Source of the DNA: Nostoc carneum NIES-2107
GTDB taxonomy: Bacteria; Cyanobacteriota; Cyanobacteriia; Cyanobacteriales; Nostocaceae
Assembly (NCBI GenBank): GCA_002368155.1
Contig: AP018181.1
Location: forward strand, 186,001 to 250,000
Length of the DNA stretch: 64,000 nucleotides
Direction of reading: 5' to 3'
Part shown: in pieces, positions 39,661-48,052 of the stretch
How positions within the stretch are numbered: the stretch's first letter is position 1
Layout of the letters: each line of letters starts with the position of its first letter
Notes under the pieces: model-generated
Database searches by the model: none
The model's input: only the letters and a program-made list of their open reading frames with translations
What the model was told of the DNA's origin: nothing
Program-made: the position numbers and the translations under genes

Positions 39661-39770
39661 TAGCACACAGCATATAATCCCTAATCCCCAATCCCTTTTA
39701 TCATTGGCAGGTTTAGTTTGTTGGATAAAATAAACTAAACTTGCCAAAATTTATAGGAGGTAAATCCCCG

Positions 39771-40631
39771 ATGAATTATCAGCAATTTTTTCACAATCGT
39801 GTGGCAATACTAGCAACCATGCATCACAAGGAGAACGCTATTGCCCCTATATTGGAAGAATTAAATATTCAAATTATAGTACCCCAGGATTTTAATACTG
39901 ATATTTTTGGGACATTTACAAGAGAGATAGAACGCCCAGGAAATCAAATTGAGGCAGCTAGATTAAAAGCAGAAAAAGCACTAGAATTAACAGATGCAAC
40001 TTTAGCGATCGCGAGTGAAGGTAGCTTTGCACCTCATCCTTATATACCTTATCTTTACTCGAATCGTGAAATCGTCATTTTATTAGATAAACAAAACGAC
40101 TTAGAAATTATTGGCGAAGAATTATCATTAGAAACTAATTTTAATCATCAGATAGCAGATAATTTTACCGCAGCCTATGAATTTGCATTAAAAGTTGGGT
40201 TTCCTGAACATGGCTTAATTGTTAGTTGTCAGGAATCACCCAAAGATAGCAGTGAGATAATTAAAGGCATTACTACTAAAGAAAAACTTACTGAAGCGGT
40301 GAATTGGGCATTAAATAATTCTCCCGATGGTAAAGTGCATCTGGAAACCGATATGCGCGCACTTTATAACCCCACCCGGATGAAAAATATTGCCAAAGCT
40401 ACCCAGAACTTATTAAAAAAGATAAAAAGCCAATGTCCACAATGTTCTGCGCCTGGATTTGAGATTACAGAACGCATCCAAGGTTTACCCTGTGAAATTT
40501 GCGCTACACCCACAAATTTGTTACTTTGTGTTGTTTATCAATGCAAAAAATGTGGTTTCAGCCAAGAAAAATTTTTCCCTGCGGGTAGAGAGTTTGCAGA
40601 TCCAGCGCAATGTATGTATTGCAACCCCTAG
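39771..40631 (+). CDS. DUF6671-type protein with C-terminal zinc ribbons
   Basis: 286 residues from ATG 39771, with AGGAGG at 39755-39760. The N-terminal part begins NRVAILATMHHKENAIAPIL, followed by RPGNQIEAARLKAEKALELT and ASEGSFAPHPYIPYLYSNRE, characteristic of a DUF6671 domain. The tail has four paired cysteine knuckles, CPQC, CEIC, CKKC and CMYC, which should bind two zincs. VHLETDMRALYNPTRMKNIA lies between. Function is not known. It is followed by the minus-strand Yfr1 candidate, so read-through from this gene would be antisense to it. Confidence 0.8.
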   Translation: MNYQQFFHNRVAILATMHHKENAIAPILEELNIQIIVPQDFNTDIFGTFTREIERPGNQIEAARLKAEKALELTDATLAIASEGSFAPHPYIPYLYSNREIVILLDKQNDLEIIGEELSLETNFNHQIADNFTAAYEFALKVGFPEHGLIVSCQESPKDSSEIIKGITTKEKLTEAVNWALNNSPDGKVHLETDMRALYNPTRMKNIAKATQNLLKKIKSQCPQCSAPGFEITERIQGLPCEICATPTNLLLCVVYQCKKCGFSQEKFFPAGREFADPAQCMYCNP

Positions 40632-40730
40632 CTGAGATTTCACCTCATAATTTTACTAATGGAAAGGTTAGAGGTCTTTTTCCCTTTTCCCCTTAACCCC
40701 CGAGTATTGGTATATTTCGTCCCCAAGATA

Positions 40731-40805
40731 AAAAGAAAAAACCCCCTTGCCATTGACAAACAAGAGGGTAAAGGTATGGTGTGAGGAGCAAACTCAATGT
40801 TTGCT
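40731..40805 (-). ncRNA. yfr1: Probable Yfr1 small regulatory RNA
   Basis: Read on the minus strand: a 5' hairpin GCAAAC-ATTGA-GTTTGC (40804-40788), then the single-stranded motif CTCCTCACACC (from 40788 leftward), then a 3' hairpin ACCCTCTTG...CAAGGGGGT (40769-40741), then a TTTTTCTTTT run (40740-40731). Two hairpins flanking an unpaired CUCCUCACAC and ending in a terminator is the defining layout of Yfr1, a roughly 60-70-nt RNA found across cyanobacteria. In Prochlorococcus it pairs with porin mRNAs. The length here (about 70 nt) fits. The base before CUCC is G, where the published consensus has A, which is the one deviation. Confidence 0.75.
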
Positions 40806-41091
40806 TAAAACTAGTTTAACAACTATATAGGGAAATTACATAAACATCGTATGAAAATCATGCGAACCACATATGAAGATAGGTAAATTCCATGAGTTTT
40901 TACTTAATGTACTTTTACTAAATTTCATAGATAAGTAAGTAACAAAATTGGCAGTACTTTTTCTATTTACACTATGTTGTCATCAACGCAGCAAGAGAAT
41001 AGTAGCTATATGAATCTACACCAGTAAATTCTGGGCTGATCCTAGATTCCTATATAATTCAAGTTTACTTACTTAAATCTAGGCAAAAATT
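40806..41091. other. Intergenic region between Yfr1 candidate and ung
   Basis: It should contain the Yfr1 promoter (minus strand, just right of 40805, with AT-rich TAAACT about ten bases from the 5' hairpin) and the ung promoter on the plus strand. The rest shows no repeat or gene. Confidence 0.5.
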
Positions 41092-41772
41092 GTGACGCAA
41101 ATCAAATTGTCACCTTCTTGGCAAACAGTACTAGCTGAAGAGTTTGATAAACCATATTTCAGTAAGCTACAAAATTTTTTATTAGCGGAACGCCAATCTT
41201 ATACTATCTACCCACCAGAAGAGCAGATTTTTTCAGCTTTTGAATTGACACCTTATGAGAACGTGAATGTTTTTTTACTAGGTCAAGATCCTTACCATGA
41301 CCAAAACCAAGCACATGGATTATGCTTTTCTGTACAACCTGGTATTAAGCCGCCACCATCGCTAATTAATATATTTAAAGAACTCAAAGATGATGTAGGG
41401 TTTGAAATTCCTAATCATGGGTATTTAGTATCCTGGGCGAAACAAGGTATTTTGATGTTGAATGCAGTACTAACAGTCAGGGCGCATACACCAAATTCTC
41501 ACAAAAATCAGGGTTGGGAAACTTTCACAGATGCAGTCATCAGCAAAGTTAACCAAAAGGAAGATCCGGTTGTGTTTGTGTTGTGGGGTGGATACGCTCA
41601 AAAAAAGCTGAAATTAATAGATACAACGAGACATACAGTGATTCAATCTGCCCACCCTTCACCTCTTTCTGCGCGTAATGGCTTTTTTGGTAGTAAACCT
41701 TTCTCAGCTATTAATTCAGCTTTGCGTTCCTTTGGCAAGCCAGAGATTGATTGGCAAATTCCAGATTTATAG
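41092..41772 (+). CDS. ung: Uracil-DNA glycosylase (family 1)
   Basis: 226 residues with a GTG start. It removes uracil from DNA. The water-activating motif LLGQDPYHDQNQAHGLCFSV has Asp66. LMLNAVLTVRAHTPNSHKNQ holds the uracil-binding Asn. The leucine-intercalation loop is SAHPSPLSARNGFFGS with His188. The length matches bacterial Ung. There is no good ribosome site before the GTG, so translation may be weak. It is followed by an inverted-repeat element 10 bases after the stop. Confidence 0.95.
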   Translation: MTQIKLSPSWQTVLAEEFDKPYFSKLQNFLLAERQSYTIYPPEEQIFSAFELTPYENVNVFLLGQDPYHDQNQAHGLCFSVQPGIKPPPSLINIFKELKDDVGFEIPNHGYLVSWAKQGILMLNAVLTVRAHTPNSHKNQGWETFTDAVISKVNQKEDPVVFVLWGGYAQKKLKLIDTTRHTVIQSAHPSPLSARNGFFGSKPFSAINSALRSFGKPEIDWQIPDL

Positions 41773-41782
41773 GAATTAAAGA

Positions 41783-41907
41783 TTAGGGACTTCCAGAAAA
41801 GAAATTATCCAATATACTCCGAAATTATTTTTATTCTCCCCCCTGCTCCCTGCTCCCTGCCCCTCTGCCCAGAGAGCGATGGTATATTTTTAGTTGGAAG
41901 TCCCTTA
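41783..41907. repeat. Inverted-repeat element, family 2, between ung and a secreted protein gene
   Basis: Left end TTAGGGACTTCCAGAAAA, right end TTTTTAGTTGGAAGTCCC then TTAA, forming imperfect terminal repeats. The middle has CTGCTCCCTGCTCCC units. The right end supplies the TTA (41905-41907) that is the minus-strand TAA stop of the next gene. Confidence 0.78.
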
Positions 41908-42333
41908 ACCACCTTCGCTAAATTCACCAGTAACTAATAGCCAAATTCTTGAGGGAAAATAGCCCTGCACAGGATTTTTTTGCAATGATTTCGCCAAAAT
42001 TGCACCTAATAATCCCCTGCGTACTTCTGAATCTGTTACCCCTGATATTGCTTGCGCCCTAGAAAAATTGATAAATGCTGTATCGTAATCATCTTTATTA
42101 GCCGCCGCTTTGATAGCAATACGCATTAACCGCCCATATTCTGTACCATAGCTGGGGTTGATCCAAAGTCCATTAGGTATGCACTCTCCTGAGAAGAGAT
42201 TACCTGCTTTCCCGGTAATTTGGCTGATGCATTTGGTTTTATCCTGGGCAGATACACCTGGTATGTTGATTGCTGTAACAGTAGTCATAGCAATTACTAC
42301 TCCCAGCAAACCCTGATTAACTACTTGTCTCAC
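41905..42333 (-). CDS. Small secreted hypothetical protein
   Basis: 142 residues. A signal peptide is clear (MRQVVNQGLLGVVIAMTTVT, cleavage likely after VSA before QDKTKC). The mature part has two cysteines (KCISQITG and SGECIPNG) that may form a disulphide. It then has a helical part, YGRLMRIAIKAAANKDDYDT and FINFSRAQAISGVTDSEVRR, resembling a short TPR-like hairpin. No family is recognised. The stop codon lies in the terminal repeat of the adjacent element, so the C-terminus may have been altered. Confidence 0.65.
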   Translation of the reverse strand: MRQVVNQGLLGVVIAMTTVTAINIPGVSAQDKTKCISQITGKAGNLFSGECIPNGLWINPSYGTEYGRLMRIAIKAAANKDDYDTAFINFSRAQAISGVTDSEVRRGLLGAILAKSLQKNPVQGYFPSRIWLLVTGEFSEGG

Positions 42334-42644
42334 TGACGTTTATCGAAGATAGATTTACTATTTCTAATTTTTATTAGTCGTTTTACTGCTATTTTCTAGC
42401 TTTTAGAGCGTATTTTTATTTTCAAGGCAATTTGTCACAAAAAGCAAGTGAATACTTGTCGGTTAAGGGCAAAAGGGGAAAGGAAAAAGGGCAAGAAAAA
42501 CCTTTAACCCTTACCCTTTCACCTTTTCCCCAAACCAAATTCGAGTTGAAAATCCTTAACTGAGCAGTATTGGGACAAATGACAGCCCTGACTAGTGAGT
42601 TGGTGCGTTGCGCTACGCGACAACACACCCTACATCTCAAAAAA
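42334..42644. repeat. Intergenic region with family 2 element copy and palindrome
   Basis: 42460-42562 (CGGTTAAGG...CCTTAACTG) is a close copy of 21841-21948, sharing CAAAAGGGGAA, GGGCAAGAAAAACC, TTTAACCCTTACCC and GAGTTGAAAATCC. GGTGCGTTGCGCTACGCGAC and CACACCCTAC lie at 42602-42633, near-identical to 26618-26652. There is no gene. Confidence 0.82.
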
Positions 42645-45428
42645 TTAGTCGCCTTTAGATACAGTAGGCGGTGAACCAGCTGTGACAATGACTACATTCT
42701 CTGGTTTAATTAGCTCCTGAATTACCTCCTGCACATCTGACATTTTTACTGACTCAATGCGCTGAGGATACTCACGAATTTCTTTTGGTGAAAGTCCAAA
42801 GACAGAATTGCTCAAAATTGTAGATGCTAAATCGCTGGGATTAGCTAACTCTACAGGGTAGCTGTTGGTAAGAGAACGTTTGGCGGTGTTAAATTCTGCT
42901 TCAGTCACGCCTTGTTCGCGTACCTGTTTAAGTAACGCCAAAGTGCTGGCGATCGCTTTGTCAGCATCTTGCGGCGCTGTTTGCATTTGGATAAAGAAGG
43001 GGCCAGGATTAATTCCTGCAGTGAAGTAGCTATAAATCCCGTAGGTTAAACCTTGGCGATCGCGTACTTCTGTACCCAAGCGGCTAGATAAGGTATCACC
43101 ACCTAAAATTTGATTCAGCACCATTGCTGCGTAAAAACGCGGGTCTTTACGGGAGATGCTGTTGTAACCGATATAAGTAATGGCTTCGGCTTTGCCAGGA
43201 ATTGCCTTATTCAAGCGTGTCAAAGTCGTAGGTAAATCTACTTTGGGTAAATTGAGAGTTGGCGGCTTACCTTTGACTTGCCATTTGCCAAAAGTCTGAT
43301 TGAGTAAAGCTTTTACTTGAGTGGGGTTAAAGTCACCCACGAGTGCGATCGTTGTGGTATCCGGTCGGTAATGTTCTTGGTAGAAGCGAACTAAATCATC
43401 ACGAGTAATACTCTTTAAAGTATCAGCCGTAGGGAAGCTGTGGAAGGGATGATTTTCTGGGTAAATTGCTTGCTGGAATACTCTTCTAGCCAGAGTTTGA
43501 GGGTCATCAAGTTGCACTTTCAAACTCGTCAGCGCCCGTTGTCTTGTCAGTTCTAACTGGTCGGCGGGGAAGGTAGCATTTTGTACGACATCGCCCAAAG
43601 TTTGAATTAATACGGGCAGATTTGTTGAGATTCCTTGACCACTAATAATAACTCCTTCACGACTGGCACTAAAATCTAGATCGGCTCCTCTATCTTCTAA
43701 GGTTTTCGCCAAAGCCAGAGCATTTTGAGTTTTTGTGCCATTCATTAAGTTTCTAGCAGTTAAATTCGCTAGTCCAGATTTTTGATTACCATCAAACTCA
43801 GTACCAGCATCAATTTGTCCGTTGAGATTAATTGTGGGGACACTATGGTCAGGTAACAGCAGAACCCGCAAGCCATTTGCCAAGGTAAACTGTTCTGGTA
43901 ACGCTTGTTTGCTGGAACTGGTAGCAGAGGTAGCAGGAGGTAAGTATTTCGCCAGTTCTGCTGGATCTACAGGTTTCCCAGGGCTAAAGTTTTCTACAGT
44001 GCGGCCATAACCCCCACCAGCAGAGGCTTGTTGACCATCTGGTTGAGTTGGTTCAAAGAAACCAAGAGTTTGTTTTGCCGGACTGAGGTAAGTTTTCGCC
44101 ACCCGTTGCACATCTTGTGGCGTAACTTTAGCGATCGCAGCTAAATACTTTTCAACAAAATGGTAATCTCCGGCAATAGTTTGGTTATATCCCAGTTGGT
44201 TGGCTTGGCTGGTGATGTCTTGGTTACTGAGAATAAATGAAGCTTGTAGTTGAGTTTTGGCGCGGTTGAGTTCCTCAGTAGTAACTGGCTGCTGTTGCAG
44301 TTTTGCCAAAGATTGTTGCAGTACTTGGGAAATTTTCGTTAACTCTTTACCAGGAGCCGCAGTAGCATTAATTTCATACCATCCCGGTTCGATCAGTTCG
44401 GCGGCGCTACCATTAACTGAACTTGCAAGTCCAGATTCTACTAAAGCCTGATAAAGCCGAGAACTACGTCCACCTGTGAGGATCATATCCATCACATCAA
44501 TTGCTGGCACATCAGGATGTTTGATATCTGGTAGAGGATACACAGCTTGTAGTAATGCTGCACTTCCTGGTTGCTTTAAGACAATTGGTGCTTTTTCCGC
44601 CACTAGAGTATTAGCAGGATTCGCGACCTGCTTTGCTTCTGGTAAACTTGTAGCTTGTTTTGGTCGTGGCGTAACCTTACCAAAAGTTTCTTTTACAGCC
44701 TTAAGCGTCGGTTCTGTAGCAAAATCCCCTGTAATTACCAAGGTGGCATTTTCTGGGCTGTAATATCTTTGGTAATAATTTCGTACCTGATCTACAGTAA
44801 ATTGCTCCACATCGGCTTTTGTTCCCCCTACAGATAAACCATAAGCACGATTGGGAAATGCAGCTTGCATCACTGCTTTACTCAAACGATAGCTGGGGGA
44901 ATTTTCATATCCTTGCAACTCGGATATTACTACCCGTTTCTCACTCGTTAGTTGCTCAGGCCCAATTAAGGAATTTTCCATGCGATCGGCTTCTAAAGTC
45001 AGCAGTGCTTCCAGTTTGTCTCGCCGCACTGTGCCAAAATACACCGTTTCGTCATAGCTAGTGAAAGCATTAAACTGACTACCTAAGGCACTAAATAACC
45101 GCCCAAACTGCACAGGACGTTCTTTAGTACCTTTAAACATCAAATGCTCTAATTGGTGGGAGATACCATTTTCGCCTTTACCTTCATTGCGAGAGCCGAC
45201 TTTATACCATACTTGCACGCTGACTACAGGTGCAGTATGCACTTCTTTAGTAAGTACTGTTAAACCGTTGTCCAATACAGTTTTTTGCACACCCTGGGAA
45301 AGTGCAAGACCAGATACGGGTGTGACAGTTGTGGGTGTTGCTGCATTAGTCAGATTGCCCGAAATTGGCGCAGTACTAAGCAGCAAACTCAGTAATAAAC
45401 CTATAAGCATGTATGAGCGTAGCTTCAT
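42645..45428 (-). CDS. M16-family zinc metallopeptidase, two-domain, secreted
   Basis: 927 residues from ATG 45428 (an in-frame TTG two codons earlier is less likely). A signal peptide is present (MLIGLLLSLLLSTAPISG). The N-terminal M16 half has the inverted zinc motif HQLEH (His91-Glu94-His95) in NGISHQLEHLMFKGTKER, followed downstream by YYQRYYSPENATLVITGDF. The second M16 half (from about 500: FTLANGLRVLLLPDHSVPTI) lacks HxxEH and is the usual non-catalytic partner. Such fused proteins are pitrilysin/processing-peptidase-like and degrade peptides in the periplasm. It appears monocistronic. Confidence 0.92.
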   Translation of the reverse strand: MKLRSYMLIGLLLSLLLSTAPISGNLTNAATPTTVTPVSGLALSQGVQKTVLDNGLTVLTKEVHTAPVVSVQVWYKVGSRNEGKGENGISHQLEHLMFKGTKERPVQFGRLFSALGSQFNAFTSYDETVYFGTVRRDKLEALLTLEADRMENSLIGPEQLTSEKRVVISELQGYENSPSYRLSKAVMQAAFPNRAYGLSVGGTKADVEQFTVDQVRNYYQRYYSPENATLVITGDFATEPTLKAVKETFGKVTPRPKQATSLPEAKQVANPANTLVAEKAPIVLKQPGSAALLQAVYPLPDIKHPDVPAIDVMDMILTGGRSSRLYQALVESGLASSVNGSAAELIEPGWYEINATAAPGKELTKISQVLQQSLAKLQQQPVTTEELNRAKTQLQASFILSNQDITSQANQLGYNQTIAGDYHFVEKYLAAIAKVTPQDVQRVAKTYLSPAKQTLGFFEPTQPDGQQASAGGGYGRTVENFSPGKPVDPAELAKYLPPATSATSSSKQALPEQFTLANGLRVLLLPDHSVPTINLNGQIDAGTEFDGNQKSGLANLTARNLMNGTKTQNALALAKTLEDRGADLDFSASREGVIISGQGISTNLPVLIQTLGDVVQNATFPADQLELTRQRALTSLKVQLDDPQTLARRVFQQAIYPENHPFHSFPTADTLKSITRDDLVRFYQEHYRPDTTTIALVGDFNPTQVKALLNQTFGKWQVKGKPPTLNLPKVDLPTTLTRLNKAIPGKAEAITYIGYNSISRKDPRFYAAMVLNQILGGDTLSSRLGTEVRDRQGLTYGIYSYFTAGINPGPFFIQMQTAPQDADKAIASTLALLKQVREQGVTEAEFNTAKRSLTNSYPVELANPSDLASTILSNSVFGLSPKEIREYPQRIESVKMSDVQEVIQELIKPENVVIVTAGSPPTVSKGD

Positions 45429-45662
45429 AAACAAGTCAAAATGGAAATTCTCAATTTAACTGAGAGTAAAAATAAATGGTAGCAATCTTGAGATAGGGGT
45501 TTGGGGATTGGGTAAAAAAGGCGATCGCGAGAATAATGGTTTTTCTTCCTAGTGTAATGAGCGATCGCTTTTTTCGAGGGGTAATCGCTCACATTACCTC
45601 ACCACTAAATCTGTGACAGAATAATCTTGTTGTCCTACAAGCAATGCGATCGCCTACGACTT

Positions 45663-45871
45663 ATGATTTCTACCGAGCGCCGCTACACTTTGGATGAATA
45701 TCGCGCCATCGAAGAAAAAGCAGAAGGACGCAGCGAATATCGAGATGGAGAAATTGTAGCTGTACTTGGGATCTCAGTGAATTTAAAGGTTTAGAAGTAT
45801 CAATTTCTCTTGATTCAGTTGGTATTGAATTACCAATGGCGGAAATTTATCGGGGTGTTGTGTTTCAGTAA
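45663..45871 (+). pseudogene. Uma2-family pseudogene with internal deletion
   Basis: The first 34 codons (MISTERRYTLDEYRAIEEK then AEGRSEYRDGEIVA) are a normal Uma2 N-terminus. The frame then shifts after VAVLGIS. In another frame the C-terminal Uma2 sequence DLSEFKGLEVSISLDSVGIE then LPMAEIYRGVVFQ-stop follows. About 130 central residues are missing. A single internal deletion with frame change explains it. It is unlikely to make a functional product. Confidence 0.82.
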
Positions 45872-45938
45872 AATAGGATTGGTTGACAAAGGCGATCGCT
45901 TCTAATTTAAAAAGTAGTAAGCCCTCAATTATCGGTTT

Positions 45939-46409
45939 ATGAAAATACGATTATTTCAACAGCAAGATGCCGAGCAAATAGCACAGTTATTCCACGAAAC
46001 GGTACGTGAAGTTAATATTGGTGATTATTCAGAAAATCAAGTTAAAGCTTGGGCACCAGATAATATTAATTTTAGAAACTGGGCAACAATCTGTGCAGAA
46101 AGATTCACCTATGTTGCTGATGACCAAGGTGTAATTGCAGGTTTTGGCGAGTTAGAAACAAACGGACATATAGACTGCTTCTACTGCCATAAAAATTATC
46201 AGCGGATGGGTGTTGGTAGTAAGATTTATACTGCAATTGAAGCCAAAGCCTATGAATTAGGAATTAATCGCTTATACGTTGAAGCTAGTATTACCGCCAA
46301 ACCTTTTTTCTTAAGTATGGGTTTTGCCACCATCACTGAACAACAGGTAGAACGTCGGGGGGAAATTTTTGTTAATTATGTAATGGAAAAGTTTTTAATT
46401 TCTTGCTGA
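45939..46409 (+). CDS. GNAT-family N-acetyltransferase
   Basis: 156 residues, one GNAT fold. The acetyl-CoA pyrophosphate loop is YQRMGVGSKIYTAIEAKA (the Q/R-x-x-G-x-G/A motif). Other parts are IRLFQQQDAEQIAQLFHETV at the start and LYVEASITAKPFFLSMGFAT near the end. The substrate is unknown, and no adjacent partner suggests one. Confidence 0.86.
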   Translation: MKIRLFQQQDAEQIAQLFHETVREVNIGDYSENQVKAWAPDNINFRNWATICAERFTYVADDQGVIAGFGELETNGHIDCFYCHKNYQRMGVGSKIYTAIEAKAYELGINRLYVEASITAKPFFLSMGFATITEQQVERRGEIFVNYVMEKFLISC

Positions 46410-46501
46410 TTGATTGCCATTTTACTCATTTAATTGGATTATAGGCGATCGCTAAATATTTTAATCCTATCAAATTCCAAAGATTATATAAGGCTAATTT
46501 T

Positions 46502-46837
46502 CTAAGCAACGCCATAATCCGTATACTGCCTTTTATATGGAGGCTGCAATCCTAAAACGATATCTTCTTTAGGAACCCCCATCTTAACTAACTCCTCAGC
46601 AGGGTTCTGATCTGTTAAATTCTGCTGCAGCCATATTTTGCCATTTTTAATATCAAAATGAATTACACATCGATAAATGCGCTCAAATTCTTGCCATCCG
46701 ACATTCATCCATTGGTAATGATCTCGTTCCGTATCAAATATAAGTAGAGTTTCTATCTCTTTATCATCAACATCATCATTAGCATAATAAGTGAGTAATT
46801 TCTGAATAGATTCTCGATACTTTGCTATTTTATCCAT
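46502..46837 (-). CDS. xisI: XisI family protein
   Basis: 111 residues matching the XisI family throughout: MDKIAKYRESIQKLLTYYA, then FDTERDHYQWMNVGWQ, YRCVIHFDIKNGKIWLQQN, then LVKMGVPKEDIVLGLQPPYK and the C-terminal YGVA. XisI and XisH were named as factors controlling excision of the fdxN element by the XisF recombinase in heterocysts of Anabaena. The start overlaps the end of xisH by 13 bases, showing translational coupling. There is no xisF or element border in this window, so the pair is an orphan. Confidence 0.93.
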   Translation of the reverse strand: MDKIAKYRESIQKLLTYYANDDVDDKEIETLLIFDTERDHYQWMNVGWQEFERIYRCVIHFDIKNGKIWLQQNLTDQNPAEELVKMGVPKEDIVLGLQPPYKRQYTDYGVA

Positions 46838-47241
46838 TGCAGAATCACCTCATTCACAGGGTCATATACAACTAACAACATTTGATATTTTTGTACTGCT
46901 GTCTGTGTAAACTCCAGTTGAAAGAAAGTTCGATAGGCATCTACTGGAATTGCTAAATATAATAATCTATCTGGCTCTGTTTTTTCCAGCGCTAGGCGAT
47001 AACTCAGGAATTGACCCAAAGCAGCGTAAAAATCGGTGATTGCAGAAGGATTAAGGAAACTTTTAATTTCGACTGCTATTTTCTCACCTGCTTTCTCAGC
47101 TGCAACCAATTTTTCTGCACCTAAATCAACCTGGAAATTGACATTACCATATTTAAATTTGAGTGGGTCATGTGTAATTACCCATTGCTCTTTTTGGAGA
47201 GCCTGCTTTACTGCTTCGTGAAAAATATCCTTTGCTGACAT
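46825..47241 (-). CDS. xisH: XisH family protein, nuclease-like fold
   Basis: 138 residues, first gene of the xisH-xisI pair. Recognisable are MSAKDIFHEAVKQALQKEQW, VDLGAEKLVAAEKAGEKIA, VEIKSFLNPSAITDFYAALG and QFLSYRLALEKTEPDRLLYL. The Asp followed by Glu-x-Lys (VDLG... VEIK) is the arrangement of PD-(D/E)XK nuclease cores. The family is widespread and multicopy in filamentous cyanobacteria. The role outside fdxN excision is unknown; a nuclease with its partner XisI is one possible reading. Confidence 0.92.
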   Translation of the reverse strand: MSAKDIFHEAVKQALQKEQWVITHDPLKFKYGNVNFQVDLGAEKLVAAEKAGEKIAVEIKSFLNPSAITDFYAALGQFLSYRLALEKTEPDRLLYLAIPVDAYRTFFQLEFTQTAVQKYQMLLVVYDPVNEVILQWIK

Positions 47242-47422
47242 GGATAAAAGTAACTAATTAATGCTAATAAGATAAAAAAATGTGAAAGAGTTTTGCGTAA
47301 ATTTCATTTTAAAACCGTCCAATGTATCAGAAACATCTCCCAAATATTACTTTTTTCGTTCTGTGATCTAGGTGAGGTTTTAGGGAAATCTATAACTGTA
47401 GCTTTCACCTCTAACTTTACAA

Positions 47423-47914
47423 ATGATACTTCCATCTCCTAATAGCCTAAATCCTAAATACCTAAAGTTAGTCAATCACACTGCCAGCAAAAGAACAGAT
47501 TGGTCTTACAAAGAATATTGTAAGATTGGTATTCCTTTCAATTTGCATTGGGCCATAAATGAAGGCGAGAAAGAAAAAATGAGTCAGGAGGAAATTAAGA
47601 AAAAATTGTTACGAAAAGAAAATGATGCAAGTAAAGCCGAGCAAGGCGATCGCATCCTTTTATGTCAAAATAATCATGAACATGGTCATCGCGTCACTCA
47701 TGTGGTAGAAACTGTAACTGCTACTGCTGAAGAACAAGATGGAATGTGGATACGCCAAGTTAAAGTAGTATGGGTGGCTCAAGATCCTTGGGAAAATGCA
47801 CCGCAGACAGAAGATGTAATTGGTAATGAATTTTCATTCAGAGGTGGTAATTTAATTAGCGTTGATGCACCTTCAATTAAGCTTAATTTAGATAAGTTGA
47901 CTACTGCCAAATAA
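47423..47914 (+). CDS. Hypothetical protein, 163 residues
   Basis: Soluble, with no signal. The N-terminal region has LNPKYLKLVNHTASKRTDWS and YKEYCKIGIPFN; the middle has GDRILLCQNNHEHGHRVTHV and TATAEEQDGMWIRQVKVVWV. It contains a His-rich stretch (NNHEHGHRVTH) that could bind metal. No family is recognised. The gene is divergent from xisH with 181 bases between. The start is ATG 47423; an internal ATG at codon 53 (MSQEEIKKKLL) is an alternative. Confidence 0.6.
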   Translation: MILPSPNSLNPKYLKLVNHTASKRTDWSYKEYCKIGIPFNLHWAINEGEKEKMSQEEIKKKLLRKENDASKAEQGDRILLCQNNHEHGHRVTHVVETVTATAEEQDGMWIRQVKVVWVAQDPWENAPQTEDVIGNEFSFRGGNLISVDAPSIKLNLDKLTTAK

Positions 47915-47954
47915 AGAAACATCTCAATGATCAATTGATCAAGCACGTAACTTG

Positions 47955-47979
47955 TAGAGGCGAGGTTAACTCGCCTCTA
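47955..47979. terminator. Hairpin between convergent genes
   Basis: Perfect 10-bp stem TAGAGGCGAG / CTCGCCTCTA with a GTTAA loop. There is no T-run on either side. It may act as a bidirectional mRNA end, or be a member of the GTAGAGRCG palindrome repeats like those at 6470 and 15400. Confidence 0.55.
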
Positions 47980-48052
47980 GCATTTGGGGGAATTTATGTT
48001 TTGGTATTGTTTTAGTTTTGTGGTAGAAAGTTTTTCATACCTCTGCATCAGG

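Noticed and set aside
40741-40769. Hairpin as a plus-strand terminator of the DUF6671 gene
   Set aside because: The T-run is on the minus strand only, and the upstream minus-strand sequence has the Yfr1 motif, so the hairpin is assigned to that RNA.
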